From Liriodendron chinense (lineage: Eukaryota; Streptophyta; Magnoliopsida; Magnoliales; Magnoliaceae), in assembly GCA_003013855.2 (NCBI GenBank), contig ML058453.1:7433861-7497860 (forward strand): DNA of 64,000 nucleotides, read 5' to 3'. The position numbers and the translations under genes are program-made. The notes below the pieces were generated by a model. That model was not told the origin of the DNA. It saw only the letters and a program-made list of their open reading frames with translations, and ran no database searches. Shown in pieces: positions 1 through 22,798 of this stretch. How positions within the stretch are numbered: the stretch's first letter is position 1; each line of letters starts with the position of its first letter.

Positions 1-265
1 TTTTAAGTAGTGAAGTATGTGCTTTACAGCTGTCCAATAATCCTCAAATGAAGAATGCATAAATTGACCAACCTTGTTTACAGCAGAAGCGATATCAAGT
101 CGAGTGATAGTGACATACTGGAGAGCACCAACTGTATTATGATATAATGTAGGATCAGACAACGACGAACCTGAGTAGATTGATAATTTGGTGAAGGATG
201 ATATGGGAGTAGAAACTGAGTTGACTCCAAGCATGCTGGTACGGTGTAAAAGCTTAAGAATGTAT
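1..265 (-). pseudogene. Copia retrotransposon RT/RNase H junction fragment
   Basis: Read on the minus strand from about 265 down to 1, the frame gives the conserved Copia segment just after the reverse transcriptase palm: a VSTP-like stretch, then DPTLYHNTVGALQYVTITRL, then DIASAVNKVGQFMH and a WTAVKHILHYLK ending. In Copia polyproteins this block links RT to RNase H. The element runs off the left edge of the window. Upstream of 265 the homology stops, so this is a fragment. The Pro of the usual TRPDIA motif is Leu here, which fits decay. Family call is by recalled motif only. Confidence 0.75.
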
Positions 266-2697
266 CATTGTTGAGAGAGTAGAACCCGTCCATCTCCAGC
301 TACATCCTATGTGGGTAGTACCCGATCTGAGCCCAGTTTGGGGCTTATATCCTAGAATGATTGTAAAAATGGCTGGATGGAATGGATAAAACCTATACAT
401 GACAGTCGGTCAGAGCCCTTGCCTAGACTGAGTTTGTTCATACCATCTTTCCTGCTAACACGCCACTTGTGTGTGAAATCAATACCGTCGAAAGGATGGC
501 TCCACGCATGAAGATCACCGTTCTTAAAAAAATTAGGCTGATCTGTCTACTAGGTGGACAGGCTTGTATGTGAGTGAAACCGTTGGTTGTTTATTGATTT
601 GAACAGTGTGGCCCACCTTAAGCATACCGGACTAATTTTTATGCCAGGTAATCTTCATGGTGGGGATACCGTTTTCATGGTACTGATGTCCTACACAAAT
701 GGGTGGGTTGGCAGGAAAGATGGCACGGTACCATAGGCTGTGGTACATTGCATGTTGGTTAGTTTGTACAAGTGCGGCCATGGTTGGGCTGTTGACCGTT
801 GATCCGATGGACCTAACCATGGATGGGGAATAACCCAAAAACCTCCTTGGTTGGAAGATCCTGACTGGTTGCTTAATGGCCTATAAATAGACATTTGAGA
901 AAACAATACATTGACGGTCCAGAGAAAGGCAAACACTGGACGGTTAAGATCTTCGAATCTAGTGGGCATGCCCAACATACAATGTAGGCCATCAGATGTC
1001 TTGCCTGCTAGCCCAGCTGGAAAACGCCTAGGCATTTTAACAACAGGTCTCAGGTTCAAGGAGACACACTAACCCCACCAGTGGGGGAGTGCATCTTGTG
1101 ACTTACCAGCCGTGTGGGTGCATTGATTTTATCAACTCATTTTAGGGCATTAACGTAAAATTGAAACACATCCAAAGCTCGAGTGACCCACACCATAGGA
1201 AACAGTGGGAGTTGAAAGCCTAGCGTTGAAAACTTCTCATGGGCCATTGAAGTTTTGGATTAACCTCATATCTGGGTAACCTTATGAACAGGTTAGATGA
1301 CAAATAAACATTATTGTGGGCCTTAGGAAGGTTTTTGCCGTAGGTGTCATTATCGGCACTGTTTCTGTGACATGGTCCACTTTGGATATGCATCATCTTG
1401 GTTTCATGCCCGAAAAGGAGCCAATATAACGGATGGATGGTGTGAATAAGACATAAACATCTCAGTGGCCCTACAAAGGTTAGTATGCTACAGTGTATTG
1501 AAAGAGTGCAGAAATGATGAGATTTGATTGGACCATATGCTACTGACCTACTGTTAGGGATGGGCCATGCAAAGTATGTTTGAAAGTGGTCACCTGAAGT
1601 AAGTACTCAACTGACGTCACATGGGGCTAGCCCAATCAAATCTCACCATGCCGTGCACTTACTGTGTTGGGTGAGGCCTGGCCTCATCGAATCCACTCTT
1701 AATCTGAGATGCTCAATTAGGTGGGCCCCACCATAGATAGGCCATCAGCTGAAACTCACCCAATCTGGACGATCATAGCCATTCAAAAAATAAAGGTGTC
1801 GAAAGCACAGATGTCTAGCAGTTCAATGGGCAAAGGGGGTACCATCCAGAGCAGAGTGGAATGAGGTCGATGCCCCCTCTTGATAAAATACCCAACACAT
1901 AGCCCAATGTGTAAATGGATTACAATCACAGGTGATCCCAAGGCGTACAACGCAAGTGGGCCACAAAGGAATACTTAGATGGACAGCTATAATTAAAGGT
2001 TAAAGAGCAAAATCAAAGAAAGGTACAAGAGCCAAGAAGCACACTTTAATTATTGTATATCGTACAGGTTTTTAGATTATTCTTAGCCAACTTGAAAGCG
2101 AGGGTCCTAACTCAAAGAGAGCCCTTATCTTGGGGCGAGCATTGGTTGGATAGTAGGTTTAGCCGTAGAGATTCCAAACCATTTGTTAGTTGGATAGAAA
2201 ATATTAGATATTTGTTATGGATCACAATAATATTCAATCATATATGTCAAAATTGTATGAGAAAAATAAGTTCTTAAAAAAGAAATCCAACAACCTAAAT
2301 TAAATATGCATGGCCCACTTACTAAGTGTAATACCCTATTTTGGGTATGTGGGCGTGTTCCTAGTGTCTCCTATTTGATAAATGGTCTGCATCTCTAACA
2401 CTTATTCCAGTCGCTACTGCTCTGATGATAATGTGGACATGGCCTTAGACACAAAAACCTCATTATTTCGATTAAACAATGAGAGTGGGAGTGGGTCAGA
2501 TGTGACACAATCAAGTGAAACTTCTAAACCAGTTTCCTGACCCCACATTAATACATGCGTTTTATCCACGCATCTATTCACATGCACCCTGTATGCATGA
2601 CATTCGAGTTGCATGTGTGGATAGGTGACCAACACTAATTGTGAAATTTAGTCTATTGATTACAATTCGAGGATCCACGAAATAGCAAGTTTCACTT
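266..2697. other. Intergenic, degenerate repeats, no gene seen
   Basis: No coding frame longer than chance and no recognised domain. 320-430 carries a degraded piece of the GGGGCCCAC-type MITE family (text resembling 'cataccctaaaatga...tggatggatggaataaa'). 1105-1460 is a second, better copy listed separately. The rest is AT-rich sequence I cannot assign. Confidence 0.5.
1105..1460. mobile_element. Degraded GGGGCCCAC-family hairpin MITE
   Basis: Contains the family's signature blocks in order: 'ttttagggcat', 'cacaccataggaaacagtggg', 'ttgaaaacttctcatgggcc', 'acaggttagatgacaaataaacatta', then the inverse block 'catggtccactttggatatgca'. The same blocks recur at 17895, 26867, 43435 and 57650. The terminal repeats are eroded, so the boundaries are approximate. 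Confidence 0.45.
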
Positions 2698-3678
2698 GGG
2701 CCCATTTGGATACTACCAAACAAGTTACTTTTCGGTTAAACTTAAGACATTATGTTACTTTTGGCACTTAAGTTCGTTTGGTAAGTATAATTGAAAAGCA
2801 ACTTATCTCTTAAAAATTACTTATCTTAATAAGTATTTTTTTTAGGTTTTTGACTTCTGACTTCTTTACTTATCTCTCTCATGTCACACTTTTGCTCCTT
2901 TTTTTTTTTTGGAGGGGGGGCGGGCTTTTCTACTTCTCTCTCTTAAGTCACGCTACATATCAAAGTTCTTTCTCATGGTTCACTCAATTACTGCTCTCTC
3001 ATACCGTCCATATTAAAGGAGGCCCCACATGATGGACTGTCCCATCAAAGGTGAGGCTCACACAGTGGACGACCCACGTCAAAGATGGGCCCTACATTAA
3101 TTGGTGCAAGATCCAATCCACCAATCAGGTTGATCTGATCTTTTACATCTTTCCCAAAAATGGTTCTAGTCCGCTCACCATGTGGACCAAATATTGGAAA
3201 CAAACGAATGGGTTAGAAAACTTCAGCCAAGTCTTCCAAAGCTGTAGATTTGTTTTGCACTATGGCCCACCTGACCAGTGGATCAACCTGATTCTTGTGC
3301 CAGGGCATCCATATAGTGGTCCTGTTCTAATGGATGGAATGTATCTCGGACTAATCGTGCTATGCTAGCACATGCATGGCATGTACATGAGCTTTATTGC
3401 ACGCACATGGGATTAGAAAAGCTCATTCTGTTAGGAAAACTGCCTCAACACCTAGCTTTTTCTTTTCATGTCAATATATTGCTTATTATATGTAGATTTG
3501 AAATTTTCTTCCGAAAGGTTACTTATCAATGTGTTATTACCAAACATACTTATTTACTTATTGGCTGATAAGTATGTTGTTTACCAAACATACTTATCTA
3601 CTTAATAAGTAAAAACCAAGATAAGTAACTTATATGATAAGTAGCTTATCTTAAGTAACTTACAATCCAAACGGGCCC
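2698..3678. mobile_element. Non-autonomous DNA transposon with GGGCCCRTTTGG termini
   Basis: The left end reads GGGCCCATTTGGAT and the right end, inverted, reads GGGCCCGTTTGGAT. The subterminal regions of both ends are dense in TTACTTATC / GATAAGTAA motifs (for example 2800-2850 and 3520-3660). There is no transposase frame. Size is about 0.98 kb. Termini of this type are common on plant PIF/Harbinger- or hAT-related non-autonomous elements; I cannot decide between them because no clean target duplication is visible. Confidence 0.55.
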
Positions 3679-5649
3679 TTAATATCATCAATTTCAAACT
3701 GCTGCTAATATAATTTGAAAAGCTAGTGGAATGTGAGCATTTTCATTAAGGCCAAACTAGCAATGCCTCCTGTTGAGTCCCAAGTCAGCATAAAAAAGCA
3801 TTTACTATGATTCGGTAGCTACGACCTATCTAAAGTGGGTCCCCACTACTTGGCCAGTTTTATTTAAGTTACATGTACGGCACGTGAATGATTTTTAAGG
3901 CATGGGTAGGCACCATACAGTATCTGAGTAAAAAAGGAGAAAAGAATCAGGTTCTTTGATAATTCTATCCAACAATGGATTGCCTAAAAAATCACTCTTA
4001 TTAGACACTTCTGTCCATTGTTCTGTGGCCACTAAACCAATTTAACGGTTGAATATGCAGCGGGATAAACTGTACAGAAAGCAATGGATAAGATTGTTTC
4101 ATGGGTTTTATTTTTAAAATGTAAGCTGTCATATCATGTCCTGTGGAGAGAGCTCTACCACACTACGGGTATCTCAGTTCTGCCCTATCATGTCCCATCA
4201 AACAATTCCTCTGAGACTACATAGCATAGGTGGGCTCCATCACTTCAACCAATGACATGTTGTGGACTACATATTGTAGCTAGCCTTACCAAATAGCCAT
4301 TTAAACGGGCCTCTTCAAAATTGATTCTGCTACGAGGCCTGTCTGGATATACCAGGAAAGGTTCTCAGGAAATGGATTGGCGATTTGGAAGGATACGACT
4401 CATGGAGTCTCAGCACCAAGAGTCAGCATTGAAAAAATGGGTGGTTTGGCCAGACTCGGCTGAGTCATGACTTTTAACTCAGGACCGAACGAGTTGGTCC
4501 AAGTCCCTGAGTCTTAAAACCTCCACCCCAAATCACTGAGTCTTGAAACCAGTGGGCAGGATGCTTTTCAACCAAAATCAATATATGCTGCTGCTTCGGG
4601 CAAGACATTGATCTGTCCTGGAAAAAGGCCCAGCACTAGTCAGGTTTTCTGCGCCGGATGTATTGCACAACCCCAATTGAAGATTGGCACATCACGCTCT
4701 GAGTTTTAGTTTCTGCATGGAGGGTTATTAATAGGCAGGGCATTGGCCTCGCTAATATATATTTTGAGTAGGCCTCGCTTGACAGCCCGGGCTGAGCAGT
4801 TCAAGATCTGGGCCTAAGACAACCCTAGGCCTGGCCTGACAGCCCAGCCTAGGAAGGGGAGTAGTTCGAAATCCAGGCCTCAGACAACCATAGACCCAGC
4901 CCATTGACAGCACTATCTACAAGTTGGGCCCATAGTTCAGTGATACAGAACATTGGTCCATTGACCCCATCATGGACCAAAAACTCCCAGATTGGAGCAT
5001 CCTAGCCACCAATCTTGTTCTCTTTTTCGTTGAATGAGGATTTGCTGCATCTCCTCCACCTGTCTCTCTTCATGCCAAAAACTGAAGGGAAAACTGTCCA
5101 ATGTTCTTATCACTGAAGCTAGGGCTGAAACCGAGTGTGGTATGCAAATCCATCGGTCTAGAATTTATATATTCCTGCACATGAACGTTTCCGCCAAAAT
5201 ATCCATTGCACCAACATATACATTCTGGGCAGTAATTCCCACTACATCAGAAAACACCCAAAGTCATTAAAACCCAAGTTGAGCAAGGAGAAGCCCTCTT
5301 TAGCTATGTTCACAAAGAGACCTTTTTTAATCCAGCCAGACAATGACAACATTGCACTGCAAAATAGAAACCAATAACACCTCATTTATGATGATGATAT
5401 TGAGATATTTGGTAAGGAAAATTCACCACCGTTTCTATCATTCCTGAAAAAGAATTGACACAGATAATGATTGTTTTCTACAGAATTGGTCGGAAGAGAA
5501 GAGGTGGAACAACAACAATTTCCCATATATCACAACGTCTTGCTACAATGTGATTGCACCACCCCACCACCTATATACTCAATTATAATTTGAAACAATA
5601 GGAAGTAATTTTACAATGGCTGGAGGAGGCACCTTTTTCATGGTTTCCT
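3679..5649. other. Intergenic, downstream of DCL, nothing recognised
   Basis: No protein-coding similarity recognised on either strand. 4730-4900 has short, diverged repeats of a 'gcctgacagcccagcct' phrase. The DCL 3' UTR, transcribed leftward, should end somewhere below 5650, but I see no strong polyadenylation signal to place it. Confidence 0.4.
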
Positions 5650-16731
<11,082 letters not shown>

Positions 16732-17894
16732 GGCTGCTGCTGCTTCTGCTTCTACTTCTACTACTGCTTCTTCAACAACATTCTTCTCGTTTTTCCTATT
16801 TTCGATCCTTTCTGGAATGGGATTTTCTCAGTTCCTGTTTTTCTTCTTTTTCTCGTCTTCTGCTTCTTCAGTTTGGTTTTGTGGAATGCGGGAGAAAGAA
16901 GATAATATAGGAATGTCTTCTTTTTTCCTTTTTTCACCAAAGTGGGACTTACTTTTTAAACAATGGCGGTTATGTCCTCAATCAGGATTAGTATATTGGG
17001 AGTAATTTGATACTCTGACGGAGTAGGAAACTTGATACACGAGCACTATGAAATTGTACACGTGGCAAACTTTAAATCAAAATAAACCTGTTAAATTGTG
17101 GAACCTACTTTATTTATTTCATGCCCGAAAATTTAGATTTCTTGTAAATCCTGACCTCTTTGTTTTTTCATTTGTAACCGTCCATCAGTCTGAGAGTAAG
17201 ACCATCAAATAAGTGTAATTTTTTATTCTTGATGCATCTAAACCGCGACCCATGGTTTGGATAGTATAATTTGAATTACCTGTATGCCAAATATGCAATT
17301 TTTAAGTGCATGTATATCATGCATCGTATTCCGCCAGAGTATCAAAACTTTCCTCAGCATCTCATTACCGCCGGAGGGTTTGAATACTCGGGTTTTAAGT
17401 TCTTGAAAGTGGGCCCTGGGGTAGTGCCGGGCCTCCAAACCTTCTCAATTGGACCATCTTGAGATTTCAATTTGGTGGCTTACAAATGGACGGTTGAGAA
17501 AAGAAACACGATGATGGTCCGCATTCAACTGAAAAAGATCCTTAATCAGTGGTTGGGATCTTGCAATCTTGGATATTGGTCCATCAGTACAGAGCATACC
17601 AATCGCGTAGATTACCGGATGGGTAGGAAATGGCAGTCCGTATCTGGTACACTAGAAAAATGGTTGAATCTGTGATTTTAACCGTTCATCAGGTGGCTCT
17701 CCTTTAATTGTGACCTCTTCAAAAAAATCACTTTGGCCTGATCAATTGCTAATAGATGGATTGTCCATATTTGTTAAATAGGAAATGGTTGATCATAGTC
17801 CATCATATGGCGCTCCATCTCTCGCAAAAGTTACTTTTTAAGTGGGAGCGGATCAGGTGAGACCCCAAACTCATCAAAGATCCCTAAACCCTTA
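16732..17894. promoter_or_regulatory. DCL upstream region (presumed promoter and 5' UTR)
   Basis: On the minus strand, the 60 bp before the DCL ATG are a GAA/GCAGCA-rich 5' leader. A TATA-like CTATATTAT occurs near 16895-16905 about 165 bp upstream of the ATG. Nothing else is recognised to 17894. The promoter assignment is positional only. Confidence 0.4.
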
Positions 17895-18170
17895 CTGTGG
17901 GGCCCACCTTGATGTATGTAATCTGTATCCACACCTTCCATCTATTTTTTCATATCATTTTAGGGTATTATCCAGGAAAATGAAGCAGATCCAATTATCA
18001 AGTGGTCCATACTATAGGAAACAATGGCGATTGATCATTAATAAGCCACAAAAGTTTTGGATCAAACTAAAAATGTTTTTTTACCTTCATCCAAGCTTAT
18101 GTGACCTTATCAACAGCAACAGATTGGACGGCAAATAATCACTGCCAAAACATTAAAGTACATCCTAAGA
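17895..18170. mobile_element. GGGGCCCAC-family MITE, partial
   Basis: Begins CTGTGGGGCCCACCTTGATG, then 'tccacaccttccatctatttttt', 'attttagggtatta', 'gaagcagatccaa', 'ggtccatactataggaaaca', 'acaaaagttttggatcaaa' and 'ttatgtgaccttatcaac'. The right terminal repeat is missing. Confidence 0.6.
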
Positions 18171-20304
18171 AGCTTTTAGGGAAATATTAAAGTGTGCCCT
18201 AAGAAGTTTTTAGTAATAAAGTGTTCAATCATCACTATTTCTTATAATATAGTCTACCTAATCATTAGATTTGTTCGGTTTTTTGGGTTAATTCCCTAAA
18301 ATAATATAGAAAAATGGATGAGCAACATAGATACAAAATACATACATTAAGGTAGCCCCCAAAGTAAGGGTGGCATAATGAGGCCAGGTTCTCACCTTTT
18401 AAGTTGATGATAGCATGGGAGCTTGTATTTGAAATGAAAATTGGTATTCAAATCACATAACTATCAAGAAAATCCCAATGAGTTGGAATTCTTAATTATG
18501 TTTAGTAACTTATAATTGGAATGTTGTAGTATTTAAATTTTGTGTTTGGACACCTTTAATTAGAATGCATTAAAATTCTTTATTATGTTCACAAAAACTT
18601 AAATCTATAAACTAAATTAGCTTTAATATTCCAAGTTAGTAAGCACATTCGACATTTGTCAGAATGATTGTAATAAGCCCTTAGAAATATATACTTTTAT
18701 TCAAATTAGAAAGTTCCAAGGTGTAAGTGGGCCATAATCATCAGAATCACACATTAGCAACTCGCTAATGTTTTTTAACTGTCTATTTATATGGCCAACA
18801 TTTTGGCAATTGCATTAATTCTACCGGTAATAATTGAAATATTTCATGGTACCATCAACTTGCCTCATGTAGGGCTGATTAATATTCTAAGAACACCTCC
18901 ATTACTTGCACAACTCTTCTATTTTTGAGAAGGAAGTCAAAAACAAAAAAAAAACAAAAAAAAAAAAAAAATCATATCAATTACATGAATTCACAGTACA
19001 ATGAAGGATTTCAAAACACACTAAAAAGTAAATTTTCATTTACCACTAATTTTATTTAATTTCAATTACACTGCACCAACACACACAAAAATATATGCAT
19101 TTGCACCTAATTACCTATAAATACACCCAAATACAAGATGCAAAATGTCGCCTAACTATTGAAATAATGGCTTAAAAAATAGACAACCCTCTTTGATTTG
19201 GAACTTAGAATGTGTGGTGTTTGCCTTGGAACTATCCAGTCACTTACACAGTTGCTTAATAACAATTAAGTGATATGTAAAGGGTAGGGTTCATCCTCCA
19301 AAGATAGGTTACACATCTACATTTCATATAAAATGACTTTTTAATATAGATATATACAAAAAAAGGAAATACTTACAATCAGATATGGAGATCAACTGTA
19401 GCATGTAGCATGTATTTCTAAGTAAAGAATTCAATTGAACCAAATCCTCTTTTGCTCTAATGATCATACCATCTAATAATGGCTAGAAGGAGGTACCTTT
19501 GTGGTGGTTAGGAAATGAATCCCTGGATTTTCCTAGGAATCCATGCCCCAGCTAAAAGATGGAAGGTGGATTTTGTGGTAATCTAATGAATGGGATTCAT
19601 GGGGACCAAGTAGGCCACCAATGGGTTTAAGCCTATGGCTATCCTGTCAGGTTTTTGGGCTTCTGCTGAAACACTAGGCCTGAGGGCCAGACCTGGGCCT
19701 AAATTTTATGCATGTTCCTTAATTGGGTTGCATCTTAGAGCTTGTAGCCAGGCTCGAATCCTCCGTGCAAATTTAACGTTTCAAGGGTATCTTTGTCTAC
19801 ATCATGCATGATTGGACATGAAAGGACAACCTATATCTTGCAAAAAGGAGGTGGCTGGCAAGGTTCGAAATCCATGCGTTACGTTGTGTATCGTTCACAA
19901 TCGATATTGTTACATATCTCCACATATTTGGCTGTTTCAGGTCGATACACCCAAATTGTTCATGGGCAAAAACCGAACACACCGGCAATGCCTGCAAGTT
20001 TCAAGTGATTGTTTGAATCATGGTTGCTGGGCTCAAACTCAGGCCTGTGCCATACATAATCATCGCAGGTTGTGTTAGGGCCTGTTTGTTTTGCTCATCA
20101 TAGACCTGGGTTGGACTCGGGCCACAGTTTTACTTTACAGGCTTGGCTTGGACGGACCTTGGCTTGGCTCAAACCCGGATGTTGACAGCCTTGGCAAACA
20201 AGGTGCATTTCAACATTAAGGTCTCTTATTCGAGTCCAAAAAATAGAGGAAAAAAAAAAAATGCACGAATGTTAAAAACACCAACCTAAGAAGTCATCTC
20301 TCTG
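18171..20304. other. Intergenic, AT-rich, nothing recognised
   Basis: Contains A-rich runs (about 18946-18970) and a 19620-20170 patch of 'gggcctgaggcccgggcc'-like text that resembles the subterminal repeats of hAT-type elements. No gene. Confidence 0.4.
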
Positions 20305-20845
20305 GGTGTGTTTGGATAGAAGTAAATACATGTAAATGAAATGAAATAGGAGTAAATGTGCATGTACGTGGAAATAAATGGGGGTGAAATGCCTTTTTGA
20401 GCTCTCTTTGAGAGTCGCACATGTAAACAAAGGTGCCACTATGCACTTGTCCGCCATACATGGGTCAGACTAATGATACTCCCCAATAATCCAAATATTG
20501 CTATATCACTAAAATCATACGAAAAGAATGACCCTAAACCATCCAAAAGATGGCCATATAAATGGATGGTTAAAAAACGTTGGCAAGTTGCTTGTGTGTG
20601 ATCTTATGATTGTAGGCTATCCGAGGCTCGAAATTTCCTCATTTTTTGTTATAGTATATATTTCAATGGGCTTATTACAACCATTCTATTAAATATCGCA
20701 TATGTACACTAATTTTGAATATCACATATATTCTTGTGAATATATTGAAAAATTCAAACGCATTTCAATTCCTCCCATTTACTCCCATCCAAATAGAATA
20801 TTTTGATCTCAAATGCATTTCATTTACTCCCATCCAAACACAACT
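20305..20845. mobile_element. Inverted-repeat element with TGTGTTTGGAT ends
   Basis: The left end GTGTGTTTGGATAGAAGTAA is matched in inverse by the right end at 20820-20845 (inverse GTGTTTGGATGGGAGTAAAT). Repeated 'aaatgaaatg' / 'catttcatt' motifs lie in both subterminal regions. It has no coding capacity. Such TTTGGAT-ended elements are common plant MITEs. Confidence 0.5.
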
Positions 20846-22646
20846 TAGTAAAGCCATTTATTACCAATTCATTTACCTCTAAATTCATTTTCCATTTACT
20901 TTCATTTACAAGCTCCTAAATGAGCCCTAACAACAAAAGCATTGGGAAGTCTTTGCTTTCAGAAAGTCATTTTGTGTTGTTTCACTTTCTTGGAAAAACA
21001 TAAAATAGTTTAGCCCACATTTGATGAAGCCGATAATTTAAGGTGGAGGGCATCACCCAACAAGATTAAGGCTATGACATGGCCAGATTTGATTGAGCAC
21101 ATGCTGACAGAAATGGGCCACAAAATGCATGTTTGATAGTGATCAGGTCAGGTATGTACTTGACCAATATGAGTTCAAATCCTCTATTGGTTGCCAATAG
21201 GGAAACCCTTGTTTGGAGCTTTTTCATTGGTCCACATCACACTGCTTGGAGTCAGTGTGATCAGGTTGCACTGAGTTGTGATTAGGTTGCACTGAGGATG
21301 TGACATGGTTGCAAACCTATGTGTTGAAGTGGACCAATTAAAAGGCTCCAAACAGGTTTCCTGTTTGGCAACCAACAGAGGATCCGGATTCGACCAACAT
21401 AAGTTAGTCTAGTCAAAACATGCCATGTCACCCACAATTGATTCCCTACTCTCCTCAAAAAGTCACCTGATCATGTCATTTTGCCTATCTAATCAATCAA
21501 TGACTAGGAAAGGGATGATGCGTGTTGATAGAATATGCATCATCGGTATACATTATATGATGTGCTACTTTTGATTTATGATCTTTTCCACACAAAAAAA
21601 AACTCTAATCCAATGACCCGAACCATCCAATCAATGGAAGAAAAATGGATAGTGCATATCTATCGCACTAGAAAAGATAAAACCAATTATCTTGACCATC
21701 CATTTCAAAAAACAATCATTCTAATTCGATTATCCTAATCATCATTAATGGCTAGGAAGTGAACAATCCACATGTATTACAATAGAAAAAAACATTATCA
21801 CCCATCATGCGAGACTTAGTTGTTATTGCTAGTGTCAGAACTACTTTAAAAAGATAATACTAACCATTCAAGTGAATGACTTCGTGGATAGCGTCCTATG
21901 AGGAGGGCGAACACCCAAAATGCGTTGTCTTGTATAATTGTAACTTGAATTTGTCAAGGAGTATGGACCAGACTCAAAATGATGTATTTGGATAACTTAG
22001 ACTCACCATTAGTTGATAAAGGCTTAGAATCTATGGCCAATTAAACTTGTAAAATCACCTTGAGTTAGAGAATTAAAGACTCTCCCAACTTGAGATAATT
22101 CTTGAACAAAATTTATGGCCAAGGATTCTAGATAAGGATCCTCGGTAATGGTGAAGGAAAGGTTAGGCACCCTCAATTACTACTTATGCTTACGTATAAT
22201 TTCTACAAAATTTAGAATTTTTTTGTGCATTTTCAAAGTGCCAGGAAGTTTTATGATCAATTAGCATGTTATTGACAATGTTAGAAGTAGACCTAGGAAG
22301 CCACTACTCTTCCAAATGATCACCACCAAGGAAATTGTATTGTCTTGATCTAAGGTCAACTTGAAGGAGATAGTAGGTATGAAGTAAAGGGAGAAAGGAA
22401 AAGTAAATGTAATATGAAAACAATGCTATAATATGTATGAAATATTAACAATTAATAAGCTACTACTTACTCAAGCTATTGCTAAGAATTTACAATGTTA
22501 TCCAATGTGAGTTTAAGGAGATAATAACTACTAGAAAGAAGAGCAAATGCAATGTGTATATAAAGAAAAAAAAAAGATTTAAGTAAAACTCGACTTCTAA
22601 TATACCATGATCCAAATGTTCAACAAAGCATAAAGCATACAATCAA
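20846..22646. other. Intergenic, nothing recognised
   Basis: AT-rich sequence without recognised coding similarity. 21200-21390 holds two inverted blocks around 'ttggagcctttt-attggtccac' and 'gtttggcaaccaa', a weak hairpin of unknown origin. Confidence 0.4.
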
Positions 22647-22659
22647 AGGCCACTTAAAC

Positions 22660-22785
22660 TTTGGTAGTAGGCTCATGAGAGTTTCAACATGAAGTCATGG
22701 GTTTGAATACCCGTTGTGGTGAAACCCCACTATGGTGTGAGTGCAAGAGTTTGTGTGAGCAATGTGAGTGCGTGTTTAAAAAAAG
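22660..22785 (+). mobile_element. tRNA-related SINE with 13-bp target duplication
   Basis: A 126-bp body with a box-B-like GGGTTTGAATACCC (22699-22712 region) after a box-A-like TGGTAGTAGG at the 5' end, and a short A-rich tail (TTTAAAAAAAG). Flanks are AGGCCACTTAAAC (22647-22659) and AGGCTATTTAAAC (22786-22798), matching at 11 of 13 positions, as expected for a target duplication made by LINE-type insertion. There is no protein frame. Confidence 0.7.
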
Positions 22786-22798
22786 AGGCTATTTAAAC

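Noticed and set aside
691..1059. 122-codon minus-strand frame
   Set aside because: No recognisable domain, no splice partners, and it lies among MITE debris.
3051..3368. 105-codon plus-strand frame
   Set aside because: It lies inside the non-autonomous element at 2698-3678 and has no transposase or other motif.
5034..5270. 78-codon frame downstream of DCL as a small gene
   Set aside because: No homology signal, no codon-usage support visible, and chance length for AT-rich DNA.
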